Shown here one piece after another: positions 1 through 9,140 of a stretch of 64,000 nucleotides of DNA. Position 1 is the first letter of the stretch; each line of letters begins with the position of its first letter. The stretch covers positions 37,138,001 through 37,202,000 of the forward strand of contig OX419757.1 in assembly GCA_948567375.1 (NCBI GenBank), in the 5' to 3' direction. The notes below the pieces were generated by a model. The model saw only the letters and a program-made list of their open reading frames with translations, was not told the DNA's origin and searched no databases. This DNA comes from Lunularia cruciata (lineage: Eukaryota > Streptophyta > Marchantiopsida > Lunulariales > Lunulariaceae). The position numbers and the translations under genes were made by a program.

Positions 1-3000
1 GAGGAAAAGGAAGAAGGGTTAGGAACAAAGGGTTTCAACTTGGAAATATGAAAGACAGGATGGATACGCATGTGACAAGGTAAGGCAAGACGATAAGCAA
101 CAGGAGAGATAATGTGGGTGATATCAAAGGGTCCTATCCAATTAGGAGCAAGTTTACGAACTTGGGTATCAAGTGGGAGAGGGAGGTTACTAGAGGATAG
201 CATGACTTTATCACCAACTTCAAAGGTGAGATCATGACGATGATGGTCTGCATATTGTTTTTGGCGATTCTGAGCAACAAGGAGGTGAGATTTGGCTTGT
301 TGGAGAGATTGGGATATAGTGGTCAAGAATGTAGAAGTATGAGGAACCTGAGAGGGAGGGGGAACAAGAAGAGAATCTAGAACAAGCGGATCTTGGCCAA
401 AATTGAGAAAGAAGGGAGAAAATCCAGTGCTTGCCTGTTTGGAATTGTTGTAGGCAAATTCTGCAGCTGCAAGACATTCATCCCAGTTGGTTTGGTGGAC
501 ATTGACAAAGGCCCGCAACATATCCTCCAATGTACGATTGGCGCGTTCGGTTTGTCCATCAGTTTGAGGATGATAGGCCGTGGACAAAGCAAGCTTGGTG
601 CCGAGTATCTGGAAGAGTGCTTGCCAAAACTTCCCGGTAAATCTAGGATCACGGTCGGAGATGAGTACACGTGGCATCCCATGATGCTTGAAGACATTGT
701 CGAAGTAGATTTGCGCTAAGGTTGGAGCATCCACGGTATCACAGGTTGGTGCCAAGTGGATTTGCTTACTAAGCTTATCCACAAACACCACAATTGCGGT
801 GTGTCCTTGTTTTGTCTTTGGCAAGGATGTGATGAGATCCAAGCTCACATGCTCCCAACGAGTGGATGGAATGGCGAGTGGTTGAAGGAGTCCACTCGGC
901 TTCTGGTTGCTGGCCTTGTTCCGTTGGCAACTCTCACATGATCGGACAAAGTCTTGAACATCTCGTGTCATGTTGGGCCACCACCATTGGCATTGGAGGG
1001 TGCCCAAGGTCTTGTCCACTCCCATGTGACCAGCTATTGGTAAATCATGGGCTTCTTGAAGGCGCACAAGTCGAAGATCACCTTTGGTTGGAACATAGAT
1101 CTGGTCTACATGGAATAAAAGGCCTTCCTTGAAGGAGAAGGTGTTGTACTCCTTGTTGCGTGTTGTTAGACGACCGTGTACCATTTGGAAGAAGGGATCT
1201 TGCTGTAGGGCTAACCGAAACTCGTTATGAATCTTGGGATCAATTGACGCCGTCGTAATTGCTGCCGTGATGAAAGGAAGAGACTTTAAATCAGGTCGTC
1301 GTGATAGAGCATCAGGGATGACATGGAACCGACCTGGTTTATACTCAAGTTTGATGTCGAACAATTGGAGTTGCTCTTCCCATCGATGATGTCGACTCTT
1401 CATGTGCTCTAGGTGTAAGGTCTGCAACAATGGCTTGTGATCAGTTCGCATGATCACTTGTTTCTCCAAGAGATAATGCCTCCATACCTTGGTGGCATAT
1501 ACCATTGCAAGTTGTTCACGATCTCGAGCAGAGTAATTTCTTTCAGCTGTATTTAGTCGGCGAGACACAAAGGCAATAGGATGTAGTCCATCTGGAAATT
1601 CTTGTTGCAACACAGCTCCAATTGCAAAGTTAGAAGCATCAAAATCAACCACACAAGGTAGTTGAGGATCATATGGTTGAAGAATGGGTCTTGAAGACAC
1701 CATATGCTTTAACTTCTGGAATGCTTCTTCATGCTTGGTGGTCCATTGGAAGCTCGAGTTCTTTCCCAAGAGGTCAGTCAATGGTGCAGCCACGTGAGCA
1801 TAATAGTGGATGAACCGTCGGTAAAAACTGGCCAATCCGTTGAACACTCGTACTTCGGTAGCATCCTTCGGGGTAGGCCAATCAGTAATGGCCTTGATCT
1901 TCTCTTCTTCCATCTTGATCCCCTCTGATGAGATCTTATGACCCAAGAAGGTAACCTCCTTTTGCCAAAAAGTACACTTTGACTTCTTGCAATAAAATTT
2001 CCACTATTGTAGTCGTCTTAGGACTTCTTGCACATGATTCATGTGTTCTGCCTCTGTCCTACTATAGATTAAGATATCATCTAAGAACACTACCACTGAC
2101 TGATCCAATAGCCCCTCCAACACCCGATGCATCTGATCCATGAAGACTGCTGGAGCATTAGTGAGTCCGAAAGGTAGAACTCTCCACTCAAAATGTCCAT
2201 ACCTTGTACGAAAGGCAGTCTTTTTCACGTCCTCTCCTTCAATAGGAATTTGCCAATAGCCGCTACGAAGATCTAGCTTGGAAAAGTATCGTGCTCCACT
2301 TAATTGATCAAGCAAGTCATCGATCCGAGGCAAGGGATATGCATTCTTCACGGTTTGCTTATTGAGCCCACGGTAATCAATACAGAAACGAAGTCCTACA
2401 TCCTTCTTTGGAACAAATAGTACCGGTGCTCCCCAAGGAGAGGTACTATGTCGTATGAAATCCTTCTCCAACAACTCTGTAAGTGTTGTTCGCAACTCCT
2501 CCAACTCCTTTGGTGAGAGCCGATAGATTGGTCTACTCACTGGAGTACTCCCTGGCAATAACTCGATCTTGAAGGGCATACCTCGATCAGAGGGTAATCC
2601 CTTTGGTAGATCATCCGGAAACACATCTGCAAACTCTTGAACTATCCGATCAACCATCGCTTGATGCGGCACTTGGCACTCCTCAGATTGTTCTTGTGCA
2701 ATCGGCTTGATCCACACTGCGAATACAGACTTATCTTCCTCTAAAGCTTGCTCTATGGCTGCTTCATTAACAAACTTTCCTTCTAGGGACTCATCTCTCT
2801 TCCGAGCTTGCTCCATGGTTGCCTTCCTGACAAACTTCCCATCTTGGGACTCATCTCCCTTCCAGATTCGCTCTATGGCTACCTTCTCGACAAACTTCCC
2901 ATCTTGGGACTGACTATTCTTAGGTGTCTTACTCAGAGGTGCCAGACAACCTAATCGGAAATTCCTACCCTGGTGTTGTACTTGAATTTGGTGTCGGGTC

Positions 3001-3398
3001 CAATCAAATTGAACCTTATGACATTCAAGCCAAGGTAGACCCAGAATGATATCATAGTGTAGAGGTGCCACTACAAACCTCATACACTCCAAATACTCCT
3101 TCCCAATCTTGAAGGTAACAGGATGCAAGGTGCGGAATGCAGAACCCTTTCTACCATCCGCAATCATCAAACTACTTCCAATCACTGGCTTGAGAGGAAT
3201 ACCCAATTCCTTTGCTACTTGCATAGACATGCAATTCTCTGAACTTCCAGAATCAACCAAAATTCTACAACCCCGATTAGATATCATACCTTGCAAGTGA
3301 AGCAAACTTGCATAGGTCGAGCCTTCAATCCCATTGGAACTAATCAAGCTCCCAGTAGGCGGCTCGAAATCTCCTACTGGGATTCCTCGTTTCCCTAA
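1..3398 (-). pseudogene. pol: pol of element A: protease-RT-RNase H-integrase, one internal stop
   Basis: The frame opens just after a TGA at 3399-3401 and runs to a single TAG at 2004-2006. It then stays open in the same frame to the window edge as far as I could read. The first part has an aspartic protease motif (LVDSGSSEN, near 3250) and RT with [13 protein letters not shown] and the catalytic FLDDILIYS near 2075. After the stop come the RT thumb (LGHKISSEG), an RNase H with [15 protein letters not shown], a TDHKPL strand, the integrase zinc finger (H-x-H...C-x-x-C, near 930-1040), and an integrase core with TGK-FWQ and the HPQTDGQTERAN block near 540. The C-terminal block is HPVFHISKLKPFVPNPSSF. 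The stop falls between the RT catalytic region and the thumb, so no full polyprotein is made without readthrough. Pol is in the -1 frame relative to gag. Confidence 0.9.
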
Positions 3399-4273
3399 TC
3401 ATTCCGCTCCACAACCTCCACTTGGGCAACTTGTCGAGGTCGTCCATTCTTGAGTGGACATTCAGCAATGCAATGCCCCAACTTGCGACAATAAAAACAA
3501 CCTCCATTTTGTCGTAATCTTTCTCTATCTGCTGTGCCAAGTGGTCTTCGTTGGATAGCATCAATCTCCCTTGGTACCGGTTCTTCCACTCGTGGTACTG
3601 GTGGGTTTTGTGTAGGTCGAGGTCGAGACCAAGTTGTCGCAACTAAGGAATCAAAACGCTTAGCCAATTGCATGGCTTGTTCTACATTTTGTGGCTCTCG
3701 CATGGTCACCTCCAATCTGGTTCGTGACTTCAATCCCCGCACAAATCGATCCAGAACTTCACCTTCTTGGATATCTGGAATTTGCATGATGATATTCTGA
3801 AATTGTGTGATGTAGCTTCTCACTGAGCCAATCTGCCTCAACTCCGCCAATTTATCTCGTGCAGCTCGGGTGGCATTTATAGTCTGAAATCGACCAAGTA
3901 TTGCATCCTTGAATTCTGCCCATGTAAAAATTGGTGTAACAATTTGTCGTTCAGCTCTTTCTACTCGGAATCGCCACCAAAGTTTTGCCACTCCATCCAA
4001 TTGGCTAGAAGCCAAGAGAATTTGTTTCCGCTCGTCTTGAAGATTGGTGGCTTCAAAGTAACGTTCACAGTCAAACACAAAATTCTCCGCTGTGCCTGGA
4101 AGATTCTTGCCTTCAAACACCTTGGGTTTTGGAAATTGAATGCGATCTTCTCCATCTCGAACTGGCGCTCTGTTTATCTGTTCTTGTTGTTGCTGGTCTC
4201 GTTCATCCAACAATCGAGTAAGATGCTCGATTTGTTGTTGCATTGCAAGGATAACATCTGGTATTGCCGCCAT
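3395..4273 (-). CDS. gag: gag of element A
   Basis: Intact 292-codon gag starting at an ATG (4271-4273). It contains a retrotransposon-gag capsid domain ([13 protein letters not shown], then [12 protein letters not shown] and [13 protein letters not shown], with [14 protein letters not shown] in the middle) and one C-terminal zinc knuckle, [14 protein letters not shown], which fits C-x2-C-x4-H-x4-C. This protein would form the virus-like particle and bind the element RNA. It ends at a TAG at 3395-3397 and overlaps the opening of the pol frame by about 4 nt, with pol at -1, so pol expression would need a -1 shift or separate initiation. I see no classical slippery heptamer. It starts 33 nt after the stop of the leader ORF. 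Confidence 0.92.
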   Translation of the reverse strand: MAAIPDVILAMQQQIEHLTRLLDERDQQQQEQINRAPVRDGEDRIQFPKPKVFEGKNLPGTAENFVFDCERYFEATNLQDERKQILLASSQLDGVAKLWWRFRVERAERQIVTPIFTWAEFKDAILGRFQTINATRAARDKLAELRQIGSVRSYITQFQNIIMQIPDIQEGEVLDRFVRGLKSRTRLEVTMREPQNVEQAMQLAKRFDSLVATTWSRPRPTQNPPVPRVEEPVPREIDAIQRRPLGTADRERLRQNGGCFYCRKLGHCIAECPLKNGRPRQVAQVEVVERND

Positions 4274-4306
4274 CGCTACTACTCTATTCCACTACCTGCA
4301 ATTTAT

Positions 4307-4522
4307 CTAGTTGATGAACACGTAGATACAACACGTCCACCGTTCTCCATAAGTTACAACTGGAAGTATCAAGGGTTCCTCTGACACGGTGATCATATGT
4401 AGAAAATCCTGCCCAAAGCGTGAGGTGATGAATTGTGTGAAATGATGCTTTGGTAATATCTGGACACGAAAGTCCCAATGGTTTGGCGGAAGTGGATTTG
4501 GTGGTCCATAAATTCTATCCAT
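4307..4522 (-). CDS. Leader ORF of element A (71 aa), conserved in other families here
   Basis: Short ORF placed between the primer-binding site and gag. Its ATG is 9 nt downstream of the PBS, and its stop is 33 nt before the gag ATG. The product begins MDRIYGPPNPLP and ends with a block FGQDFLHM...PLILPVVTYGERW. The same spacing of FG-x-x-F, P-x-ILPVV-x-Y and W residues is found in the first leader ORF of element C (49743-49964), and PNPLP-x-N is shared with the second leader ORF of B and C. The similarity between otherwise diverged families suggests protein-level conservation. No known domain is recognised. It has no membrane segment or signal peptide that I can support. Confidence 0.6.
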   Translation of the reverse strand: MDRIYGPPNPLPPNHWDFRVQILPKHHFTQFITSRFGQDFLHMITVSEEPLILPVVTYGERWTCCIYVFIN

Positions 4523-4531
4523 CTCATTCCT

Positions 4532-4543
4532 GCTCTGATACCA
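4532..4543 (-). other. Primer-binding site of element A (initiator tRNA-Met type)
   Basis: On the minus strand the 12 nt TGGTATCAGAGC follow the LTR end with a 1-nt spacer. This matches the usual plant PBS complementary to the 3' end of initiator tRNA-Met. Confidence 0.88.
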
Positions 4544-4544
4544 A

Positions 4545-4904
4545 TGTAAAAGACCAAAACCGAGGAGAGAAATAGGAGAATGGAAGCTCACATTGGGACA
4601 CTTGAATGAGGGAAAACTCCGAATCCTAGCATGAGCTTCGGCCTTGGTATTTATAGGTAGCATACAAGACCCTTGAAGCTTCTCAAGAAGTTTCCTTGAG
4701 CCGCTTTCTTGGAGTGCAAGCCAAGTTAACTAGGAAGCTTCTCAAGAAGCTTCCTTCTAGAAGCCGCCTACTTGGCGTGCAAGCTAAGCTAGTTAGAAGC
4801 TTCTAGAAGCTTCTTAGATGCTTCTAGAATATTCTAGGCTATTTTGTCTTATTCTCTACTTCGTAAGCCCGACTAACTTCATCACTAAACTCCATATTGT
4901 TACA
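4545..4904 (-). repeat. 5' LTR of element A (360 bp)
   Basis: Starts TGTAACAATATGGAG on the minus strand and ends TTTTACA (TG...CA). A TATA-like TATAAATA lies at 4649-4656 (minus), with arrays of GAA/TTC modules upstream. A full-length relative in the opposite orientation is at 52277-52702 (426 bp, solo), and a decayed one at 58897-59380. The 5 bp outside the LTR are AATTG (plus strand 4905-4909). Confidence 0.9.
4670..4840 (-). promoter_or_regulatory. Candidate heat-shock-element array in the A LTR
   Basis: The U3 part of the LTR contains repeated inverted GAA modules. The best run is GAAGCTTCTAGAAGCTTC at 4796-4813, four alternating nGAAn/nTTCn units in perfect 5-bp register. A further run TTCTAGAATATTC lies at 4822-4834, and more pairs with looser spacing lie between 4674 and 4760. 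In the element's direction all lie upstream of the TATA box at 4649-4656. The consensus nGAAnnTTCnnGAAn is the established heat-shock-factor site. Whether HSF binds here is inference. Confidence 0.5.
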
Positions 4905-6480
4905 AATTGTTTAGAGCAATGTGAAATTCTCATCTATAGATATAGATGATTGCATAATTTTAGAGGCAAAATATTGTGTAGATTGAGATAGTGAGGGAGA
5001 AGCTAAAGGAGAGAAAAAAACAAAAAAAGTTTTTCAAGTGTGTTCTAACCTCTATAGCTTTCTTCAATGATATAGAAAGTCATGCAAGATTGAAGATCAA
5101 GTCAATGAAAATTAGAGAGAGATGCAAATTAAAAATTAATGAATCTCAAAAAATACCAAAGATGGAGAATTAATAACCAAAACTTAAAGAAGAGGCAAAG
5201 AAGATGATTATATTTCAAAAAACACCACAACAAAATTTGAGAAAATGCTATGAAAGGTTTAGCCAAACAGGTCATATTGAATAATTGTACAACTATCTAA
5301 AGATGGAGAATCTATTGAGTAAATTAAAACTATTAAAAACCTTCATTTTGAGATAGGTATTCATTCTAACATATATATAGTACAAGCAAATTTCCAATTC
5401 AAAATTCCAGCCCTTGCACTTCAAGTGCACAAAAATAACAAAGACTACAACTCTTTAATGTATATGAGTTGTATGTCTCATTTTTTTATTAATGAAATAT
5501 TTATTACTATCTAATTTTCACATAAAAGAATTTCTCTTGTATGCATTAGTATTTTATTTTATATTGGTTTATGCTTTATAATTGATTTTTTAAGGTTTAA
5601 TATACTAGTATTTGCTCATATATCCTTGTTCTTGGTCTTGGATGAGCTCAAAACCATTTAAGTTTATTGGTAATTGCTCTACAATATGCTAGTGATGAGC
5701 ATGGGTGGCTATCTATATGCATGGGTAATTATTAGTACGTGCTTCAAGGTCATTGGTATCAGTTTATATTTGTTTGACTTTTGGTGTGATTTGGAGGGTG
5801 CAATTTGGAGTATTGATGACTATATAAGTCATCAATACTTCAAAGTGCTCACTCCAGATCACATCAAATATATATTGTCTATTTCATTTTTTATTTTTAA
5901 AGAGATCATATAAAATTTACACATGTGTTCATGAAAATATCAGAAATTAAAATCTCTGTTTGCATGTATGTGCATGAAGTATGGAGATTTACAAGCAAGT
6001 AAGAATAAAGCAACAATTACTAACAACTTTGGTAGTTACTAACAACTACCAAAGTGATACCCAGAAATAACTAAAGCAATAACTAGCAAATTCAATAACA
6101 TCAAGCCCATATAAATCAATGGATATCAAAATAATGTGGACAATACATGGTTTTATTTCATATTCACATAAGAATAATTATCTTATGTAAACTAAATAAC
6201 TTTGCATAAGTGAAACAACTTTCAAGGCTTTTTATTCAATTTTCTATCCTCTCTATCAATGTAATCTTTAAAAATTGTTAAATCTACAATGATACAAAAT
6301 CTCATTTTTCCTCTACTTATGTCTAGGGATCTTCATCCAAGAGAATTGGTAAACCCATCTTGCATTTTCTGCTCATCCACCTCAACATACAATACCAACC
6401 AATTGGATATTTTGGTTTGATAACACTAGATCTAACAAACAATGAACAATAGCAAGTAAATAAAAATTAATGAACGATGC
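4905..6480. other. AT-rich intergenic DNA
   Basis: No gene is recognised. Open frames here are short and low-complexity. The one structured item is the foldback at 5780-5868. Confidence 0.6.
5780..5868. repeat. Long near-perfect foldback (42-nt arms, 5-nt loop)
   Basis: Left arm 5780-5821 and right arm 5827-5868 are inverted copies separated by ATATA. By eye 36 of 42 positions are Watson-Crick complementary, and three of the six others are G-U type if transcribed. It could be a small foldback transposon or a young MIRNA-like locus. No flanking target duplication is evident. Confidence 0.7.
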
Positions 6481-6488
6481 TCACCGGA

Positions 6489-8303
6489 TCAATTTTGAAA
6501 AAAATAACTCTTCACTAGCTCAAAGGTAACAAGGTCACATCTTGTGGAACTTTGCAATGTTTGTGTTGCATAACGAGTTCCAAAAGGCAGACCTCTTGGT
6601 TTCATTATTAAGGGATTATGCACTACAAAATGATGCATAACAATCTCAACAAGAGCATTTTTCATCATGTGTTGTTTGATGGAGGAGCAAAATTTCATTC
6701 TTTTTTTAATACACTCCATGATCTTTGCAAATGTTTGAAATTCTTGCATTAGTTGATTGGTGAATGGTTGTCAAAGCTACCATTGCTTGTCAAAATCCAA
6801 AAATTGACAAAGACACATTGGCATCCCTTTCCTTCAGTTGTTTGATCTAGTGTGAACAAGGAATGCCCATTGTTGGCAAGAACATATTGTTGCATTGATC
6901 ATCCATTGATAGAGAAAGCAACTTGTGGTATTGTTTGAGAGCTTCCTTCATTGCAAAAATTGAGATCTTCTTCATCACGCCTTTCTACAAAGGTTTTCCT
7001 CCATGGGATAGACTAGATCAAGTTTGTTTGTAACTATTGGCCTAGCTGATATTGGAGAGCTATTGGTTGCAAGAACCTTCAAGCAACTCATAAACACCAA
7101 GGAAATCTTTAGTTGACCTCTAGATCCAACACTTCAACATGGCATCTGTACCTTCCATTCAAGAAGTTGATGTATGCCCAAAGTGAAAAGTATGTCAAAG
7201 CCATGCAACAACAAATTCACCTTATGGAACAGCCATGTTGTTGCAAGATAATGGAAAACTGGATTGGGAGTATTTTTGGTAAGTTGATGGACATTTTTGT
7301 GATACTCTTACTCACTTAAAGAAGTAATAACACCTTGCTATAAATGCATGAAGCTAGTCCAAGAATATTGAGAGTTAAACGTTGTGCGCTGATTGGCAAG
7401 TATGTTCTTGTTAATGTGCCACATACAAAGCACATTGATTGAACCTGGGTAAACCAATGATATTGCATTCATTAATGCAAGTTCATGGTCAATCACAAAG
7501 ACAAAGTAACAACTTGCATCAATTCTAAGCTTTTTGCCAAAGGTCCTTTGTAGCGTTCTCATTGGACAATTGTAATCTTCAAAATTTCATGTTGCATAAG
7601 ACAATAGAACATGGTGAATGTTTGATTTGTTGTTGAAACCATACTTCATGCAACAATGGCATTAAGCATTGAATTTTTTTTTAAATGTGGAATCCAAAGG
7701 CCAAATCTTGTTTGCAGAGAATGTTTATGTGATTGATTCAACAGATTTTTGGACAATGAATAGGTTGGTCAGATTTCCACTATCATCACGTTGAAGGTCG
7801 TGGTAACACAATGCTCAATGAGCGCATCCAACAAGGGTAGCAGATCATCTAATCTATAGCAGATCATCCATCAAGTGCTTTCCTTTTTGAGCATGCTTCA
7901 CGTTGTAGATATCTTCCTTTGTTGCTCGACAACTTGTATTGGTTTCATGGAGAGTGCCAAGAACTACACATGGTGCCATGTCAACTTTGCTCAATTGATG
8001 CGCAATTTGCAACTCTATAGCTAAGAGGACTCTTGGACTTGGATATGCAGCAATGTTGTCTGCCAGCTTGTGATTATGATTTGCGTTGATGACTCTTGCA
8101 CTTGGATATGCAGGAATGTTGTATGTTAGCTCGTGGTTATGATTTAAGTTGATGACTTTGGTCATCCAAGTTCCATTTTCTTTCTTGCAAATGACCACTT
8201 GGAAAGGACAGTATATGCAAACGTTGTTGGTGTTGAGCAAGTGGACTTTGTTAGTGTTCTTAACCGTGGACGTAACTCCTTGTACAATTTTTACTTGGAG
8301 CAT
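6489..8303 (-). pseudogene. Mutator-like (MULE) transposase pseudogene with FAR1-type N-terminus
   Basis: Read on the minus strand, fragments appear in the right order for a MULE/FAR1-family transposase. The N-terminal DNA-binding region (near 8110-8303) has CPFQV-x-W-x-HNHEL. A linker follows with SKVDMAPCVVLGTLHE and TKEDIYN. The MULE transposase core at 7338-7562 has FVIDHELALMNAI and LCMWHINKNILAN, including the conserved C-x2-W-H of this family. Next is LKCWI-x-STKDFLGVYELLE near 7080-7150. The C-terminal NPLIMKPRGLPFGT...SSTR block is at about 6510-6640. The pieces are in different frames with several stops, so it is dead. A 63-bp tandem duplication (8029-8154) repeats the HNH-containing 21 residues. 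I could not identify terminal inverted repeats. Confidence 0.82.
8029..8154 (-). repeat. 63-bp tandem duplication inside the MULE DNA-binding domain
   Basis: Units 8029-8091 and 8092-8154. Being a multiple of three, it adds a second copy of a 21-residue segment (NHNHKLADNIAAYPSPRV versus NHNHELTYNIPAYPSARV). The copies differ at several positions, so the duplication is not recent. Confidence 0.85.
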
Positions 8304-8559
8304 CTTTCTTGTTGCCTACTATGTGTGTGCATTCAGTTTTAGTTGCAAAAACTTTAGAATATGCTTGAGATTGTAGAGCTGAAATGGCTTCATCAAAAGT
8401 GATATAAGAATACAAAAGAGTGGAGTCTAGAGGCATGACAATAACAACAAAGATTAAGGCACAAGAGGAGTACAAATCGGAAAGCACAGTGGTAGGAAGC
8501 GCAAGCAGATTAAGAGCAAGCATGCAAGCTATCAAACTCCAACTCAAAATCTTGTGAAT

Positions 8560-8655
8560 TTGTCTTCCTAGGCTCTGCCCGGGAGGCCTTTCCTTGATCC
8601 CCACTCTCGTAACCCCAGCTGGGGGCAAGGCCACCCAGACCCCACCATAACTCAC
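8560..8655. repeat. GC-rich short block with palindromic core
   Basis: A sharply GC-rich island of about 90 bp inside AT-rich DNA. It includes the 12-bp perfect palindrome CCCCAGCTGGGG at 8613-8624 and a CCCGGG. It looks like a short dispersed repeat rather than coding sequence, but there is only one copy in the window. Confidence 0.4.
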
Positions 8656-8850
8656 TATTGTTCATTATTCACTGTTTTTCATTGTTAGTTACCTCTAATC
8701 TTGTCAAACCAAACAATCCAATTGGTTGGCATCGTACAGTGAAGTGGATGAGCAGAAAATGTGAGGTGTGTTTACTGATTACCTCTTTGTAAACTTTAAA
8801 TTGTACGCGAAGTTCCCGCAAACCTTTTACGATAAACTCTTAGAACTCTT

Positions 8851-8990
8851 TACATGTAGGCTATTAGATGGGTTATTGTACTGGTTATCGCATACGAAAG
8901 GCGAATCTCAGAAGTACATCTACATGTAGGCTATTAGATGTGTTATTGTACTGGTTATCGCATACGAAAGGCGAATCTCAGAAGTACATC
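8851..8990. repeat. 70-bp direct tandem duplication
   Basis: Units 8851-8920 and 8921-8990 are identical apart from about one base, so this duplication is recent. Confidence 0.93.
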
Positions 8991-9021
8991 TCGCATGGTA
9001 TTCCAATTAACTGGCAAAGCA

Positions 9022-9140
9022 GTAGGGCAGATTTTTCATATAGACTCTATGGGAGCCTAGCCCCATTTTACCTTTTTCGACTCTCCCTTGTACGGCTTGA
9101 TGGGGTCTTCCCATCAAGCGCGGTCGCCTTTTTCTCATTT
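9022..9140 (-). repeat. Short hairpin repeat, copy 1, flanked by 12-bp direct repeats
   Basis: A 119-bp insertion-like block between two copies of ACTGGCAAAGCA (9010-9021 and 9141-9152). It contains the hairpin CTTGATGGG-gtctt-CCCATCAAG and the start of a second palindrome around the AGCCCCAT box. It shares GGCGACCGCG, GGAAGACCCCATCAAG and ACAAGGGAGAG with four other copies between 9 and 21.3 kb. Confidence 0.75.

Larger units (their letters stand above)
1..4904 (-). mobile_element. Ty3/gypsy chromovirus A, partial (left end outside window)
   Basis: LTR retrotransposon read on the minus strand. In transcription order it has a 5' LTR (4904-4545), a primer-binding site, a leader ORF, gag, then protease, reverse transcriptase, RNase H and integrase, and it leaves the window before the chromodomain and 3' LTR. 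The order protease-RT-RNase H-integrase places it in Ty3/gypsy, and the integrase C-terminal region is of the type that precedes a chromodomain in its relatives here. Only one in-frame stop is seen in about 4.3 kb of coding sequence, so it is the youngest-looking coding element in the window. The distal target-site duplication cannot be checked because the other end is missing. Confidence 0.93.

Noticed and set aside
393-719. Plus-strand frame of 108 codons
   Set aside because: Antisense shadow of the element A integrase.
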